Assembly: GCA_036244855.1 (NCBI GenBank)
Contig: BQKZ01001296.1
Location: forward strand, 14,821-76,346
Direction: 5' to 3'
DNA: 61,526 nucleotides
From: Temnopleurus reevesii
Taxonomy: Eukaryota; Echinodermata; Echinoidea; Temnopleuroida; Temnopleuridae
Shown here: positions 11,512 through 19,188 of the stretch, piece by piece
Position numbering within the stretch: position 1 is the first letter of the stretch
How the letters are laid out: each line of letters starts with the position of its first letter
The notes under the pieces: generated by a model
Told to the model about the DNA's origin: nothing
The model's input: the letters and a program-made list of their open reading frames with translations, nothing else
Databases searched by the model: none
Made by a program: the position numbers and the translations under genes

Positions 11512-14500
11512 TCCTCATCATTCTCTCTCGCAGGTGTTGGTGGAGGCGGCAGTTCCAAGGGCGGGGTAGGAGGACAAGCAAGGGAAGTCAAAACAAAGAA
11601 GGTCAAAAAAGGAAGAGCAAAAGAAGTAGAGGAGGATGAAGAGGAAGATATACACAAAGGTAATTGTGAGAAATACTTTTAAGGAAATAGCTATCATGGT
11701 TGATCCCAATGTAAAGTATTTTAGGAAACAAGCAGAGAATGATTTTCCTGGTATCGCACTGCAATTCGCTATGCATTTTAGCATGACAACTACACAACTA
11801 CACATTATTTACCAACTTTTTCACATATAAAACTATACAGTAAAGTGTTGGAAATATTTCCTTGACATCTTCAACTGCTAATCAAATGTGAAAAACTGAA
11901 TTATTCCTTTATACTTATCTTAATTTGTCTTGAATGCTATCGTACTGATATTTGTTCATTTATTTTAGTTAGCAGCCACCTGCCTATAGTGGCCACCTTG
12001 ATCAGATCCCTGCAAATTAAAATGTGTGTTATAGAACCTGGTGATAGAGGTCACCTGTCTACAGAGGCCACTTTATATGTTTCCCTTGGGTGGCCACTAT
12101 AGACAAGTTTGACTGTACTTCAAACACCAGGACATTGAAGGCTAGCGGTCGTAAATTGCAATATACAATTACTCACTATTATTATTAACATTATCTTATT
12201 AATAATTTTACCAGGATCTAGGGTATCAGCTTCTGAGTTCCCTTTCCTTACGTTGGAGAAGATTGAACAGACATTGAGTGAGAAGCTTGATGAATGCCCA
12301 GAAGAACTACACACTGAACTTGCCGAGGAACTATTCAGGTATTGAAGCAGTATTTGTTGTTTTTACATGAAAAGTTATCTTTCAGGGATAACACTTTTCA
12401 CTCTTTTGCCTGAATTCAGAGTTTATTCAACATTTCATTTACGATAGGAAATATATTCTGTGGGTACAAACAATACATTTTCAGATGATTTTCAGATTTT
12501 TTTCATCGATTCACAGGCCATACCTGTTCTTTCCAGTTTTAATCAATATTGATGTATAGCTTTGTTATGAAAGTTGCAATGTGAAGTCTTGGTTGTTTGA
12601 TTTTAAAGACTGGTCCATTTTGTACTTTCATTCTCAGACTTCATTTCTATTTGAAGAGGACATGTTTTGATAATTTTATTCCTGATTTGTAAATTTGTAC
12701 ATTTTTGATCCGTACCTCGTGCATATTCCAGAATGATTGGCATCTCTGTTAACTTATTGTTTAATTACATATACTTTATGAAGAATAGAATTTACATGTT
12801 AGTGTTGGAAGGTTGACATTTGCAACACCGTACCTGTCTTTCAAAAAAAAATTCTGGAAATTTGAGGAAATGTAAGACTTTTGCCTCTTTTTTACAGTGT
12901 TGATTTGAATTTTCCTGCCCAGGTCGGTGTTTCACCAAATCATTCTCAAAGTTAAGAATTATTTAAAGAAGGACTGGAATACCTTAATGAATGTAACACG
13001 CGTAAGATTCTCAATCATTCGGCACAAGAACTTATCGTGGTGTAACACCACCCTGGAGTGACATATTTTATCTTGAAAGTGTAGCAACTCTCTGATACTC
13101 ATACTGATTAAATTTTTACCCCAAACAGACCTTTGACCCGTGTCTACCAGGAGGTCGTAAAGGATGCCTTCCAAACCCTGGCAGGAGGGAGTGCGGCCAC
13201 CAGAAGAAAGACAAGGGAAGATATTCAAGATAGGATAAATGCTATGTGGAGTAAAATCAGGCAGTTTATCAAAGGCGTCAAGCAATGTTCTGAAGGTTTG
13301 TGATATATTGTATTGAATCAATTTGAAGGAAAGAGGCATGACAANAAACAGTCAAAGCAGTTTACATGTATGTAGTGCTGCCTTTGGGAGTAGCTACAGT
13401 ACATTTTTGTATTTTTTCGGATGGGGGGGGAGGTGGGAGGAGGAGGAGAGTGGGGGAGGGTTTAACCATTATTTGAAAGAAGAGAGAAGATATTCAAGAT
13501 AAACTGTAGGATAAATGCCATGTAGACTAACGTCAGACAGTTTATCGAAGGCATCAAACAATCTTCAAAAGGTGTGTAACGTATTGTATTGAATCAATTT
13601 GAGGAGAAAAGGCAGGACATATGAGACGGTGGGGGGAGGAGGGTTCACCGTTATTTGAAAGAAGAGAGATGGTCTTCAAAATAGAATAAATGCTAAGTGG
13701 AGTAATAATAAAATGATTAATTGTATTAAAGGCGTCAAACAATCTTATTGTATTAAAACAATATGATGGGAAGAGGCAGGGCAAATGGGAATGGAGTGGA
13801 GGAGAAAGACAAGGGAATGCCTTCAGGATAGGATAATGCCTTTTGAGTGACGTCAGACAGATTATCGAAGGTGTCAAGCAATGTTCCCTTAGTATGTTTA
13901 TAAATGTAGTACAAAGTGTCACTAGGTAAGGAGAAGGGATAGGGATGACAAGATGTCCGGGAGAATACAAAAAGATGAGAAATCAAGGATGGGGCCATTG
14001 CGTCTAAGTCTAAATTCATGACAGTTTATCAGTGCTATGAAGAGGTAAATGTTTTTAGATTTGAATTGACCAAATGCTCTCTCTGTTCTTTTCAATCATT
14101 ATTTTGAATCATTGCAATAAGTCGATTGTCAATTTCATGTATCATTCTTTTTTCTGCATTAATAATTTTCCTCTCCATGCTCATCTTCATTTTGCTCATT
14201 TGCTTCCAAAGATGAGGACCTCGAAGGACAATTATCACGATATCTCTTACGGTCTCTCTGCTCTGACGTTGCCAACCTTTTATGCTGTGCAGTAGCTGAG
14301 CCTGCCATTACTACAGATCCACTAACGTTTACTCCAGAGGTATGCTTTTGATTGAATGTTACTAAGTTGTATCAATTAAAATATTAAAAAAAACAAGATT
14401 CCTGCGTTGTGTTTCATAAATCGACTGGTGATCCTTTCTCGCACTCCATGATAACTCCTGGCGCTGAATCGCAGCAAAGAAAGGATCACCAGTCGTTCAC

Positions 14501-17500
14501 ACGGTCGCGGGTAGATCTACACACAGCTTTATGAAACACAACCCTGGGCTAGTTAAGAACGAATGGTATCCATTTTCCGCTGAATACAAATATTACCAAT
14601 CAGTACACCAAAGAACGGATACCAGTCATTCGTAAAGTTTTTCTTAAAATCTTTCTTATCTGAATGAAACACGGCTGTGGGTTCAAATCTGGCTGTCAAT
14701 GTTTTTGGTTTATATCGGTCGGCCTTTCCATAAGGGCATTCCTTTTTGGCTGCTACCGTCAATCAGTTTAAAACTACTATGCTACATATTTTACTTTGTA
14801 AATTTTAGTGTTTTTTTATGCTGTTTGTGAAATAAATGGATGAACTGAACTGATCTGAACTGAACTGAATTTATGTTTAATATGGTATCCAAAATTGGGA
14901 ATCACACAAAAAACATGTCATCTCGTTTCTCTATACTTTGTGGATGTAAAAAGGTCATTAACATAGCAAAAATAGCAATATTTAGAATTGAATGAGAAAC
15001 GCCTCTAAACTTAAATGGGCATTATGACGAGTGAAAATTTTTGAAAATTCATTATTACAAAATTTGTGAAAACAAAGTCCCAGTGAAAATGTCAACTTGC
15101 AGGTATACAGTATCCAAATTAAGACAAACAAATCTTTCTCAACTTTCTCTTTAGTAATAATGCCCTGTTCATTGTTGTCTGTGAATGATTAACTTGTTTG
15201 TTATTGTTTGTAGATGCGGGCCAACATCATCAGCAAGCTCCCGGACAAGATCAGAGCAATCATGTCGAAGATGAATAGCTCCCTCAGTGGCAAGGTATGT
15301 CCATTTGATCATGTGAATAAGTAATGAGTAATACCGTTTGCTCTGTCAATCGCAATGGAATTAATTCAAACCAACAGATCTCTCTCATAATTCAGAAGTT
15401 TTTTTTCATTTGCAGGCATTTGGATTGTTCTTTTCTTTTTTATTTTTATAATTGTCTTGTATATGTATGTGCTTGTATATTGTACAACCTTACGCCAAGT
15501 TTGATTGTCGTCCAAAGCTCAAGCCCCTGAAACTTGTCATGATTTTTTCTTCCACTATAAAATAATGATGCATTAAAGTTGTAAATATGAAATACATGCA
15601 GTCTAGTGGAATGTTTTTTATTTTAAATGATTGCTCTTCTTTGACTTGTAAGTCAGATTTTCCCCCTAAATTGCAGTGCAAAAGTCAAAAGATGAGTGAA
15701 AAGGGACTTTCAGACCACAAGGCTCTATTAGTGAGGAATAAAGTTCATTTTACAAGCTAATAATTATTCATTTTTTTTTACATTTATCAAGAATAAGACC
15801 ACAGTAGTTCAAGAAGAATATATTACTTGACAACTATGCATACCACTCTCAAATATAATTTGCTTTGATTTGATTTGAATTAGGACATTGACGAGTTTGT
15901 TGAGCATCTGGAGCAATCATGTGACCCATCGGTGTGTGACATCATGCTCAAGAAAGTGGACAAGAAGAAGGACAGGTGAGTAATCTTATTGTAGATAATA
16001 ATCATAATACTGATATGCCCATTTATAATAATAATAGTAATAATAATAATATTCAGTTCTTTTATAGCGCATAACACATAGCCATAGCATGTCCCTATGC
16101 GCTTTATACAGAGCAGAAAAAGAAATAACAGAAAGGAGAGTGGAGAATATATCGATCGGCTTTAAAAACCATGAAAACAACGTACATCTGATATTGTGCA
16201 CTGGGCTCATGAACATGCAAATTATTTGTTCAAGTAAAGCGCAACCACTATATGCATCTACTCCACTACTCCACTCATTACACTGGCTATAACTGATGAG
16301 CCAGCCACCAAGGCACTCAAGCATTCCAAGTAACAAATTCCTGCCAGGTACCCATTTCCACCTGGGTTGAGTGCAGCACAGTGTGGATAAATTTCTTGCT
16401 GAAGGAAATATAATGCAATGGGTGGGATTTGAAACGCAGACCTTTTAGTCGAAATGAGAGAGTCAGAACCAATACACCACTACACTAAAGTAGTTGAATA
16501 TAGTTGAATAAATTCTATATTCATCAATAGGGTAAACACAAGAATCTGTGTGTTATAAGTTGCCCAGGACCATGTAAAAAATCACAGCATCTGGATGGGA
16601 TTCGAACCTGTGATGTTTGATTTCGAAGACCAGTAAACCAAGGGAGTGCTCAATTAAAGGCACTGTCACACATTGCAGTTGCACAATTTAAACATTTCTC
16701 AAACCAAGCTGTCTGTCCTATCTAAATATATTCAGATAGATGAAAAATCAACAGAAGATCCAAAAATAAAGAAAGTTATTCATGCACTATCAAGATATCT
16801 ATGTATATTGAATTAAAGCATCAGGATGACGCATTAATTCCTGTACAAAGCCTATGGAGGCGACGTTTTAGATTTTTGCTTGTTTCAAGCACTAAACGTT
16901 GATTTTAAAGCCTGATATTTTTCCAGTTTAGTTTATATGCACCATCAACCTTTCAGATAACCTCTAGGATCTGGCAGTTGATAATCTTTTAAATGAAAAC
17001 AATGTTAAACAATGGCTTTAATTGGGATCTTCTTTATTGTGATACAGGGACTACACAGCATTCGACCACAGACTTTCACATACCCGTCTACTCACGCATG
17101 CCCTACTGATCGCGTGATGAGAATGGTATTGAGACTCTGTGATTGAGTGCTGTGTGGGTCCCTGTATGTTCAGGGCACGGGAATGTGCAAAGATAGGTGC
17201 AATAAGAACACAGAGTCCTCAACTGGACTAACAGCAGGAGCATGTGTAACCCAGTATGGGTGACAATATTGAATAAGTGCTACCTTTCAAATTTCTGATA
17301 TTTACACCACTTTTTTCTTTATTCCTCTCTTTGAAGGCAAGCAGTGTTTCACCATCGTCAAGTGTTATCTGAGCAGCTGAGGAACGAAACGGACCCTGCC
17401 CTGGCGCTACATCTCACTGTCACTGTTGCCTTCCAGAACCACACGCAATGCATGTTGCATGCACCAGGGAGGTGAGTAGTGGCTTTTGGATGGGCAATTG

Positions 17501-19188
17501 TAGGCTTTTGACTACTGTATAAGCCATTAATAGCGTACAGATATTTTAGCAATTTCTAACCAGTTTGACACATTGGCGTGTTATTATTTTTACGTTTTTG
17601 ACAGTGTTTGAATGTCCATCATATAGAGTGGAAATTTTCGCGAAGACATAACCGTGAAATTTGCGAAATTAAAACAACCGCAAAAACTTCAGCTTATACA
17701 GTAATACGTGCCTTTACGGTTGTTAATATCAGGGAGCATTCCAGGATATACTATAGTATGCACCCAGTGCGCTCAATGTTTACAATGCGCAAAATCACTT
17801 CCGTACTAGAAGACTACCCATCGTGCTCTCTGTTATGAACAACCGTGAATGCAGGTATTGTAACAATATTTTGGATTTAAATAGCTTCTTATCATGTCTA
17901 CGACTGCTCAAAACGCTTCCGATAATATTACCTGGTCAATGGAAGGCAATTCAAGCCTAGCATCAACGCAGCCATGTATGTGCACAGATCATCAAATAAT
18001 GTGTTGCTGTTTCCTACCGGTCCCCAATTACACCTGGGTAAAGCGCAGAGTTGTGGATAAATTTCTTGCTGAAGGAAATTGATGCCATAGGTTGGATTCG
18101 AAGCGAGACTCTCTGATCGAAAGGCGAGAGTCGTAACTACACCACGACACTTGACGTCAATGTTTATGGAAATGGTAGTGCAGATCTGCCAACTGAAAAT
18201 TGTACTCCTTACTGTTTCCATCCTCATTTGTTTTTATAAATGTCTCTGAATTCAGAACATCATCTTAATAATAATGCTTTTCATCTGTCTTCAAGGAAAA
18301 TGCTTTTATCCACTTATACTGTCTATTAATTACTCTCATTAACAAGAATAAATTTTGGTTCATGGTAACACACCTACCTAATTGCATAGCATATTCATAT
18401 TATTTTCTATTGTAAAAAGTAAAATAATAAAGACATTTTCAAGTCAATAGGTGGTTGTGCGATACCGTTTTTACACTTTGAATGAGTAACTGAGATGCAA
18501 TTAATTTTCAATTTATTGTATCCCTTTTATGTCACAGGCTCTAGGAGTTGTAATATGCTGTTTTCGATTTCAATTAACTATGATGAAAAGCACGACGACC
18601 GGGAGTAGTACGTCAAAGTTTTGCACGTCTGTTCATTGTTAAATCACAGGTAATTGGACACGTAACAGTGAGCAGACGTGCAAAACTATGATTTACTATT
18701 TCTGGGGCCTGTAACATAAACGGATACGATTGATTTTGCAATTCATCGGATCTCTTTGGTACACAGTTTGCCATAGACTTACGCTTAATATTTATCGCAA
18801 GTTTAATTGCATCTTTTATGTTACAGCCCCCCCCCCCCCACCCAGTCAACTGTGACTGTGACAAATGAAATCAAAACTTCCATACTAATCTATTTTGAAA
18901 TCCTTCATTCTTTGCAGGTGCGTACCTCAACTGATATCATTCCTCAGCAAGCACATCACACCAGACCAGTTCTCACTCCTAGTCCAGTTCCAGGACCTGG
19001 TCCAGAAGCACATGGCCAGCATCAGAGAGCGAGACCAGATCAACAGCGCCCTCTCTGTTGACGAGGAGGATAAGCAGAAGGCAGCCAATGAGGAAACAGC
19101 GATCAAGACACAACTCCAGGATCTACTGAATAAGATTAAAGACGTGGCTCTTGCCAAGAAAGGTTCGGCGGCTACTGCTGAAGATTAG
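197..19188 (+). CDS. UFL1, E3 UFM1-protein ligase 1 (gene span, 19 coding exons)
   Basis: UFL1 is the E3 of the UFM1 system. With UFBP1/DDRGK1 and CDK5RAP3 it acts at the ER face, directing UFM1 from UFC1 onto targets such as ribosomal protein uL24 (family knowledge). Nineteen exons with GT-AG borders and matching phases give 2385 nt, 794 codons plus stop, equal to the human protein. The start [20 protein letters not shown] matches human MADAWEEIRRLAADFQRAQ. The conserved N-terminal region covers roughly residues 1-385. A Lys/Arg/Gly-rich then acidic linker covers about 386-462. The helical C-terminal half covers 463-794. As in the family, no RING or HECT and no catalytic cysteine is seen. 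The gene lies about 6 kb upstream of Brachyury in the same orientation, with no sign of shared function. Confidence 0.96.
277..2269 (+). other. UFL1 intron 1
   Basis: A 2.0-kb intron. Apart from the CAACACC cluster, a GATGATGATGATGA run near 1630 and AT-rich DNA, I recognise nothing in it. Open frames here are short and lack codon character. Confidence 0.8.
471..1195. repeat. Cluster of CAACACC / GGTGTTG motifs in UFL1 intron 1
   Basis: Short copies of CAACACCAAC or its complement GTTGGTGTTG occur many times on both strands, at about 490-555 and densely at 915-1195. Several face each other and can fold into hairpins. Nothing coding is seen here. It resembles the sub-terminal repeats of a foldback or MITE-type element, but clear outer ends were not found. 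Confidence 0.5.
2270..2415 (+). CDS. UFL1 coding exon 2
   Basis: Acceptor TTGCAG at 2264-2269, donor GTAGCT at 2416. Encodes residues 27-76, including [13 protein letters not shown] and [13 protein letters not shown], near-identical to the human N-terminal region. Ends in phase 1. Confidence 0.95.
2448..2571. mobile_element. MITE-like element with 17-19 bp perfect TIRs
   Basis: TAATGCACTTTCGTATCCA at 2448-2466 is the exact reverse complement of 2553-2571. The outermost TA on both sides could be a TA target-site duplication, as for Tc1/mariner-type elements. It lies 32 bp after the exon 2 donor and has no coding capacity. Confidence 0.75.
3043..3071 (+). CDS. UFL1 coding exon 3 (micro-exon)
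   Basis: A 29-nt exon encoding [10 protein letters not shown], matching human GRVNIVDLQQ. Acceptor TTTCAG at 3037-3042, donor GTAAGA at 3072. It completes the phase-1 codon from exon 2 and ends in phase 0. Confidence 0.93.
3281..3461. mobile_element. pogo/Tigger-like MITE remnant
   Basis: The left end reads TACACAGTCTAACC and the right end GGATTGACTGTA, an imperfect inverted pair. Internal TTGTTATAAC and CTCGTTATATCAG motifs repeat on both arms. ACAGTC...GTTATAAC ends are typical of pogo/Tigger-derived MITEs (family knowledge). It has no ORF. Confidence 0.55.
3484..3581 (+). CDS. UFL1 coding exon 4
   Basis: Acceptor CTGCAG at 3478-3483, donor GTAAGA at 3582. Encodes [16 protein letters not shown] and then [10 protein letters not shown] (residues 86-118), matching human VINVDLIHIE and [10 protein letters not shown]. 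Confidence 0.94.
3608..3782. mobile_element. MITE, CAGGGCG/TTTCACCAAG family, copy 1
   Basis: Long imperfect terminal inverted repeats: the left arm starts CAGGGCGGTGTTTCACCAAG and the right arm ends CTTGGTGAAACAGCGCCCTG. An inner arm (GTTCGACTGGTA / TACCAGTCGAAC) pairs as well, so nearly the whole unit folds into one hairpin. Related units occur at 8949, 9117, 12917, 14399 and 14542. Confidence 0.75.
4277..4391 (+). CDS. UFL1 coding exon 5
   Basis: Acceptor TTTCAG, donor GTGAGT at 4392. Encodes [20 protein letters not shown] and then [19 protein letters not shown] (residues 118-156), aligned to human NYLDRLAEEVNDKLQESGQ. Ends in phase 0. Confidence 0.95.
4690..4990. promoter_or_regulatory. 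GC-richer intronic block with inverted octamer motifs (candidate)
   Basis: TATGCAAAT at 4731-4739 and ATTTGCATA at 4804-4812 are exact inverted 9-mers matching the POU octamer, and a GATTGGCT CCAAT box follows. The composition differs from the surrounding AT-rich intron. Open frames on both strands lack any family signature. It could be an enhancer or the remains of an inserted element. Confidence 0.25.
5668..6057 (+). repeat. Tandem duplication, ~200 bp unit, spanning intron 5 end and exon 6 start
   Basis: The stretch from about 5668 to 5856 (polypyrimidine tract, AG acceptor, first ~87 nt of exon 6) is repeated at an offset of about 201 bp starting near 5868. Copy 1 runs straight from exon-like sequence (GTCGAC at 5851-5856) into the duplicated upstream intron (TTTTATTATGG). 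That marks a head-to-tail junction. Confidence 0.85.
5769..5856 (+). pseudogene. Truncated duplicate of UFL1 exon 6 (no donor)
   Basis: After a TTTTGTAG acceptor this copy reads [20 protein letters not shown] and then VILTQAFVD, against [20 protein letters not shown] and VIFTQAFVD in the real exon. By eye most codon differences are synonymous (9 of 12). The 3' third of the exon and the donor are missing, and the frame continues into intron sequence to a TAA near 5932. It is probably not spliced productively, though a weak GTAATC at 5909 could act as a donor. Confidence 0.75.
5970..6100 (+). CDS. UFL1 coding exon 6
   Basis: Acceptor TTCTTTAG at 5962-5969, donor GTAGGT at 6101 (phase 2). Encodes [20 protein letters not shown] and then [24 protein letters not shown], matching human [21 protein letters not shown]. 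This is the full-length copy, next to the truncated upstream duplicate. Confidence 0.94.
6527..6825 (-). mobile_element. tRNA-derived SINE, copy 1 (minus strand)
   Basis: On the minus strand a B-box-like GGTTTGAGTCCC lies near 6768-6780, next to a degenerate tRNA head. The body contains the complement of TTTCTTGCTGAAGGAAAT, and the 3' end reads GCGCTATATAAATT followed by an ATTATT tail. It shares its core with copies at 16025, 17924, 22643 and 32505. Confidence 0.8.
6904..6962 (+). CDS. UFL1 coding exon 7
   Basis: Acceptor TCACAG at 6898-6903, donor GTAAGT at 6963. A 59-nt exon encoding [20 protein letters not shown] (residues 200-219), the equivalent of human [20 protein letters not shown]. 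Ends in phase 1. Confidence 0.92.
6963..7950 (+). other. UFL1 intron 7
   Basis: A 988-bp AT-rich intron. I see no element or motif cluster in it that I can name. Confidence 0.75.
7951..8094 (+). CDS. UFL1 coding exon 8
   Basis: Acceptor GATGATAG at 7943-7950, with an unusually weak pyrimidine tract; donor GTAAGT at 8095. Encodes [20 protein letters not shown] then [20 protein letters not shown] and FYAQNGYL (residues 220-268). This aligns with human [26 protein letters not shown]. Confidence 0.93.
8733..8908 (+). CDS. UFL1 coding exon 9
   Basis: Acceptor GTTTGTAG at 8725-8732, donor GTGAGT at 8909. Encodes [20 protein letters not shown] and then [20 protein letters not shown] (residues 268-326), nearly the same as human [11 protein letters not shown] and [18 protein letters not shown]. 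Ends in phase 0. Confidence 0.95.
8949..9122. mobile_element. MITE, TTTCACC family type B (first half of composite 1)
   Basis: Inverted arms CCTGGGTGCTGTTTCA and TGAAACATGACCCTGG, with inner arms TCGACTGGTGACCCTT / AAGGGTCACCAGTCGA around GCTAAATCGCAG. It directly abuts a type A unit at 9117, and the same B-then-A order is seen at 14399-14680. Confidence 0.7.
9117..9296. mobile_element. MITE, TTTCACC family type A (second half of composite 1)
   Basis: The left arm CCCTGGGCTGTGTTTC runs into GTTCTTAAAGTTATGCACGA, and the right arm carries GTGCGTAAAGTTGTTCTTTA. Its arms match the hairpin at 3608. It shares the CCCTGGG border with the preceding type B unit. Confidence 0.65.
9297..9955 (+). other. 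3' part of UFL1 intron 9
   Basis: A 660-bp AT-rich stretch between the composite MITE and exon 10. I see nothing recognisable in it. Confidence 0.7.
9956..10132 (+). CDS. UFL1 coding exon 10
   Basis: Acceptor TTTTCCTAG ending at 9955, donor GTAAAT at 10133. Encodes 59 residues (327-385), starting [20 protein letters not shown] and including [14 protein letters not shown]. It aligns with human PLLPSSLSVEDAAILLQQ and KFINDCTELFRELM. Confidence 0.93.
10696..10801 (+). CDS. UFL1 coding exon 11
   Basis: Acceptor CAATCAG ending at 10695, donor GTAAGT at 10802. Encodes [15 protein letters not shown] followed by [14 protein letters not shown], the first half of the basic linker (human KKDKKDERRRKATEG). 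Lys/Arg-rich linkers here are proposed nuclear-localisation or interaction regions. Ends in phase 1. Confidence 0.92.
10843..11215 (+). repeat. GAT/GGT-rich microsatellite array in UFL1 intron 11
   Basis: About 370 bp of imperfect (GAT)n, (GGT)n and (TGA)n, including an uninterrupted GAT run near 11000-11048. Long open frames across it (His-rich, Met-rich or Ile/Thr-rich) are translations of the repeat and are not genes. Confidence 0.92.
11481..11509 (+). repeat. 29-base C homopolymer in the exon 12 polypyrimidine tract
   Basis: A run of C at 11481-11509 followed by TCTCCTCATCATTCTCTCTCGCAG leads to the exon 12 acceptor at 11533. The homopolymer is thus part of the splice-acceptor pyrimidine tract. 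Its length is likely to vary and may be misread in the assembly. Confidence 0.9.
11534..11659 (+). CDS. UFL1 coding exon 12
   Basis: Acceptor CTCGCAG ending at 11533, donor GTAATT at 11660. Encodes [20 protein letters not shown] then [20 protein letters not shown], matching human [20 protein letters not shown]. A Gly-rich patch, a basic patch and an acidic patch make a disordered linker (residues 421-462). Ends in phase 1. Confidence 0.93.
11969..12118. mobile_element. Pogo-like MITE remnant with TATAGTGGCCACC repeats
   Basis: The right end reads GGTGGCCACTATAGACAAGT then TTGACTGTA. The left arm has CTATAGTGGCCACC, and a related CTACAGAGGCCAC lies between. The CAGTCAAAC end recalls the element at 3281. 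The left outer end is not preserved. Confidence 0.45.
12215..12338 (+). CDS. UFL1 coding exon 13
   Basis: Acceptor TTTACCAG ending at 12214, donor GTATTG at 12339 (phase 2). Encodes [20 protein letters not shown] then [20 protein letters not shown] and FR (residues 463-504), aligned to human APEEFISELAEYLIKP. Confidence 0.92.
12339..13128 (+). other. UFL1 intron 13
   Basis: A 790-bp AT-rich intron. It contains one deleted member of the TTTCACC MITE family (about 12917-13057) and nothing else recognisable. Confidence 0.75.
12917..13057. mobile_element. MITE, TTTCACC family, internally deleted copy
   Basis: The left end CCCAGGTCGGTGTTTCACCA and the internal CTCAAAGTTAAGAATTA resemble the left arms at 3608 and 9117. 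The right end is reduced to GTGTAACACCACCCTGG. It shares ATTCGGCACAAGA with the unit at 9117. Confidence 0.6.
13129..13295 (+). CDS. UFL1 coding exon 14
   Basis: Acceptor CAAACAG ending at 13128. The donor is GTTTGT at 13296, weaker than the others in this gene. Encodes [20 protein letters not shown] then [20 protein letters not shown] (residues 504-560), aligned to human TYLEVVRSVFM and [20 protein letters not shown]. The 3' half and following intron have been copied downstream several times. Confidence 0.93.
13471..13900 (+). pseudogene. Tandem array of decayed copies of exon 14's 3' half
   Basis: Three blocks resemble the end of exon 14 plus its donor-side intron: about 13471-13620, 13653-13785 and 13790-13900. 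Each carries versions of AGATATTCAAGATAGGATAA and TTTATCAAAGGCGTCAAGCA. Copy one also repeats the intronic GTATTGAATCAATTTGA that follows the real donor. Small indels and an in-frame TAG in the first block show they are not functional exons. The first two blocks share a GGGAGGAGGGTT leader, so the unit was copied stepwise. Confidence 0.8.
14212..14339 (+). CDS. UFL1 coding exon 15
   Basis: Acceptor CTTCCAAAG ending at 14211, donor GTATGC at 14340. Encodes [20 protein letters not shown] then [20 protein letters not shown] (residues 560-602), matching human [20 protein letters not shown]. Ends in phase 0. Confidence 0.93.
14399..14547. mobile_element. MITE, TTTCACC family type B (first half of composite 2)
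   Basis: Arms TGTGTTTCATAAA / TTTATGAAACACA, with inner arms CGACTGGTGATCCTTTC / GAAAGGATCACCAGTCG and GCGCTGAATCGCAG in the loop. It is clearly the same unit as 8949-9122. Confidence 0.7.
14542..14680. mobile_element. MITE, TTTCACC family type A (second half of composite 2)
   Basis: Starts CCCTGGGCT and contains AAGAACGAATGGTATCC / GGATACCAGTCATTCG. It ends in TCTTAAAATCTTTCTTATC then TGAAACACGGC, like the type A units at 3608 and 9117. Confidence 0.65.
14681..15213 (+). other. 3' part of UFL1 intron 15
   Basis: AT-rich DNA. A short GAACTGAACTGA tandem lies near 14845-14868. Nothing else is recognised. Confidence 0.7.
15214..15294 (+). CDS. UFL1 coding exon 16
   Basis: Acceptor GTTTGTAG ending at 15213, donor GTATGT at 15295. 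27 codons: [20 protein letters not shown] then NSSLSGK (residues 603-629), aligned to human [20 protein letters not shown]. Ends in phase 0. Confidence 0.92.
15295..15883 (+). other. UFL1 intron 16
   Basis: A 589-bp AT-rich intron with nothing recognised in it. Confidence 0.7.
15884..15975 (+). CDS. UFL1 coding exon 17
   Basis: Acceptor GAATTAG ending at 15883, donor GTGAGT at 15976. Encodes [20 protein letters not shown] then [11 protein letters not shown] (residues 630-660), matching human [20 protein letters not shown]. Ends in phase 2. Confidence 0.93.
16025..16487 (-). mobile_element. tRNA-derived SINE, copy 2 (minus strand, long form)
   Basis: The tail AATAATAATA lies at 16026-16053, with GCGC plus a TATA-like stretch next to it. 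The core TTTCTTGCTGAAGGAAAT lies near 16391-16408 and the B-box relic GGTCTGCGTTTCAAATCCCA (complement) near 16430. It is longer than the other copies, with extra internal sequence, possibly a nested insertion or a different subfamily. Confidence 0.75.
17043..17166. mobile_element. MITE-like element with TACAGGGAC ends
   Basis: TACAGGGACTACACAGCA on the left pairs with TGCTGTGTGGGTCCCTGTA on the right, and inner ACCACAGACT pairs imperfectly with GACTCTGTGATT. The TA at both ends could be the target duplication. No ORF. It lies about 170 bp before exon 18. Confidence 0.65.
17337..17471 (+). CDS. UFL1 coding exon 18
   Basis: Acceptor TTTGAAG ending at 17336 after a T-rich tract, donor GTGAGT at 17472. 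Encodes [20 protein letters not shown] then [20 protein letters not shown] and LHAPGR (residues 660-705), very close to human [20 protein letters not shown]. Ends in phase 2. Confidence 0.95.
17924..18152 (-). mobile_element. tRNA-derived SINE, copy 3 (minus strand, 3' truncated)
   Basis: Same subfamily as the 6527 copy: both have TTGTGGATAAATTTCTTGCT and a CAATTCAA.CCTAGCATC block. The head carries GGATTCGAA (B box complement). The GCGCTATATAAA tail end is absent. Confidence 0.75.
18617..18687. repeat. 71-bp element with 15-bp perfect inverted ends
   Basis: AGTTTTGCACGTCTG at 18617-18631 is the exact reverse complement of 18673-18687. It is small, non-coding and close to the next MITE, so probably a short MITE. 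Confidence 0.6.
18704..18830. mobile_element. MITE with GGGGCCTGTAACATAAA ends
   Basis: The left end GGGGCCTGTAACATAAA pairs with TTTATGTTACAGCCCC on the right. Inner CGATTGATTTTGCAATT and AATATTTATCGCAAG resemble the element at 47273-47392. A run of 13 C follows directly at 18827-18839. Confidence 0.65.
18918..19188 (+). CDS. UFL1 coding exon 19 (last, with stop)
   Basis: Acceptor CTTTGCAG ending at 18917. Encodes [20 protein letters not shown] then [20 protein letters not shown] and further to a TAG at 19186-19188. It aligns with human [20 protein letters not shown]. The end ([17 protein letters not shown]) corresponds to human IKDLVLKSRKSSVTEE, so this is the natural C-terminus. Confidence 0.95.
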
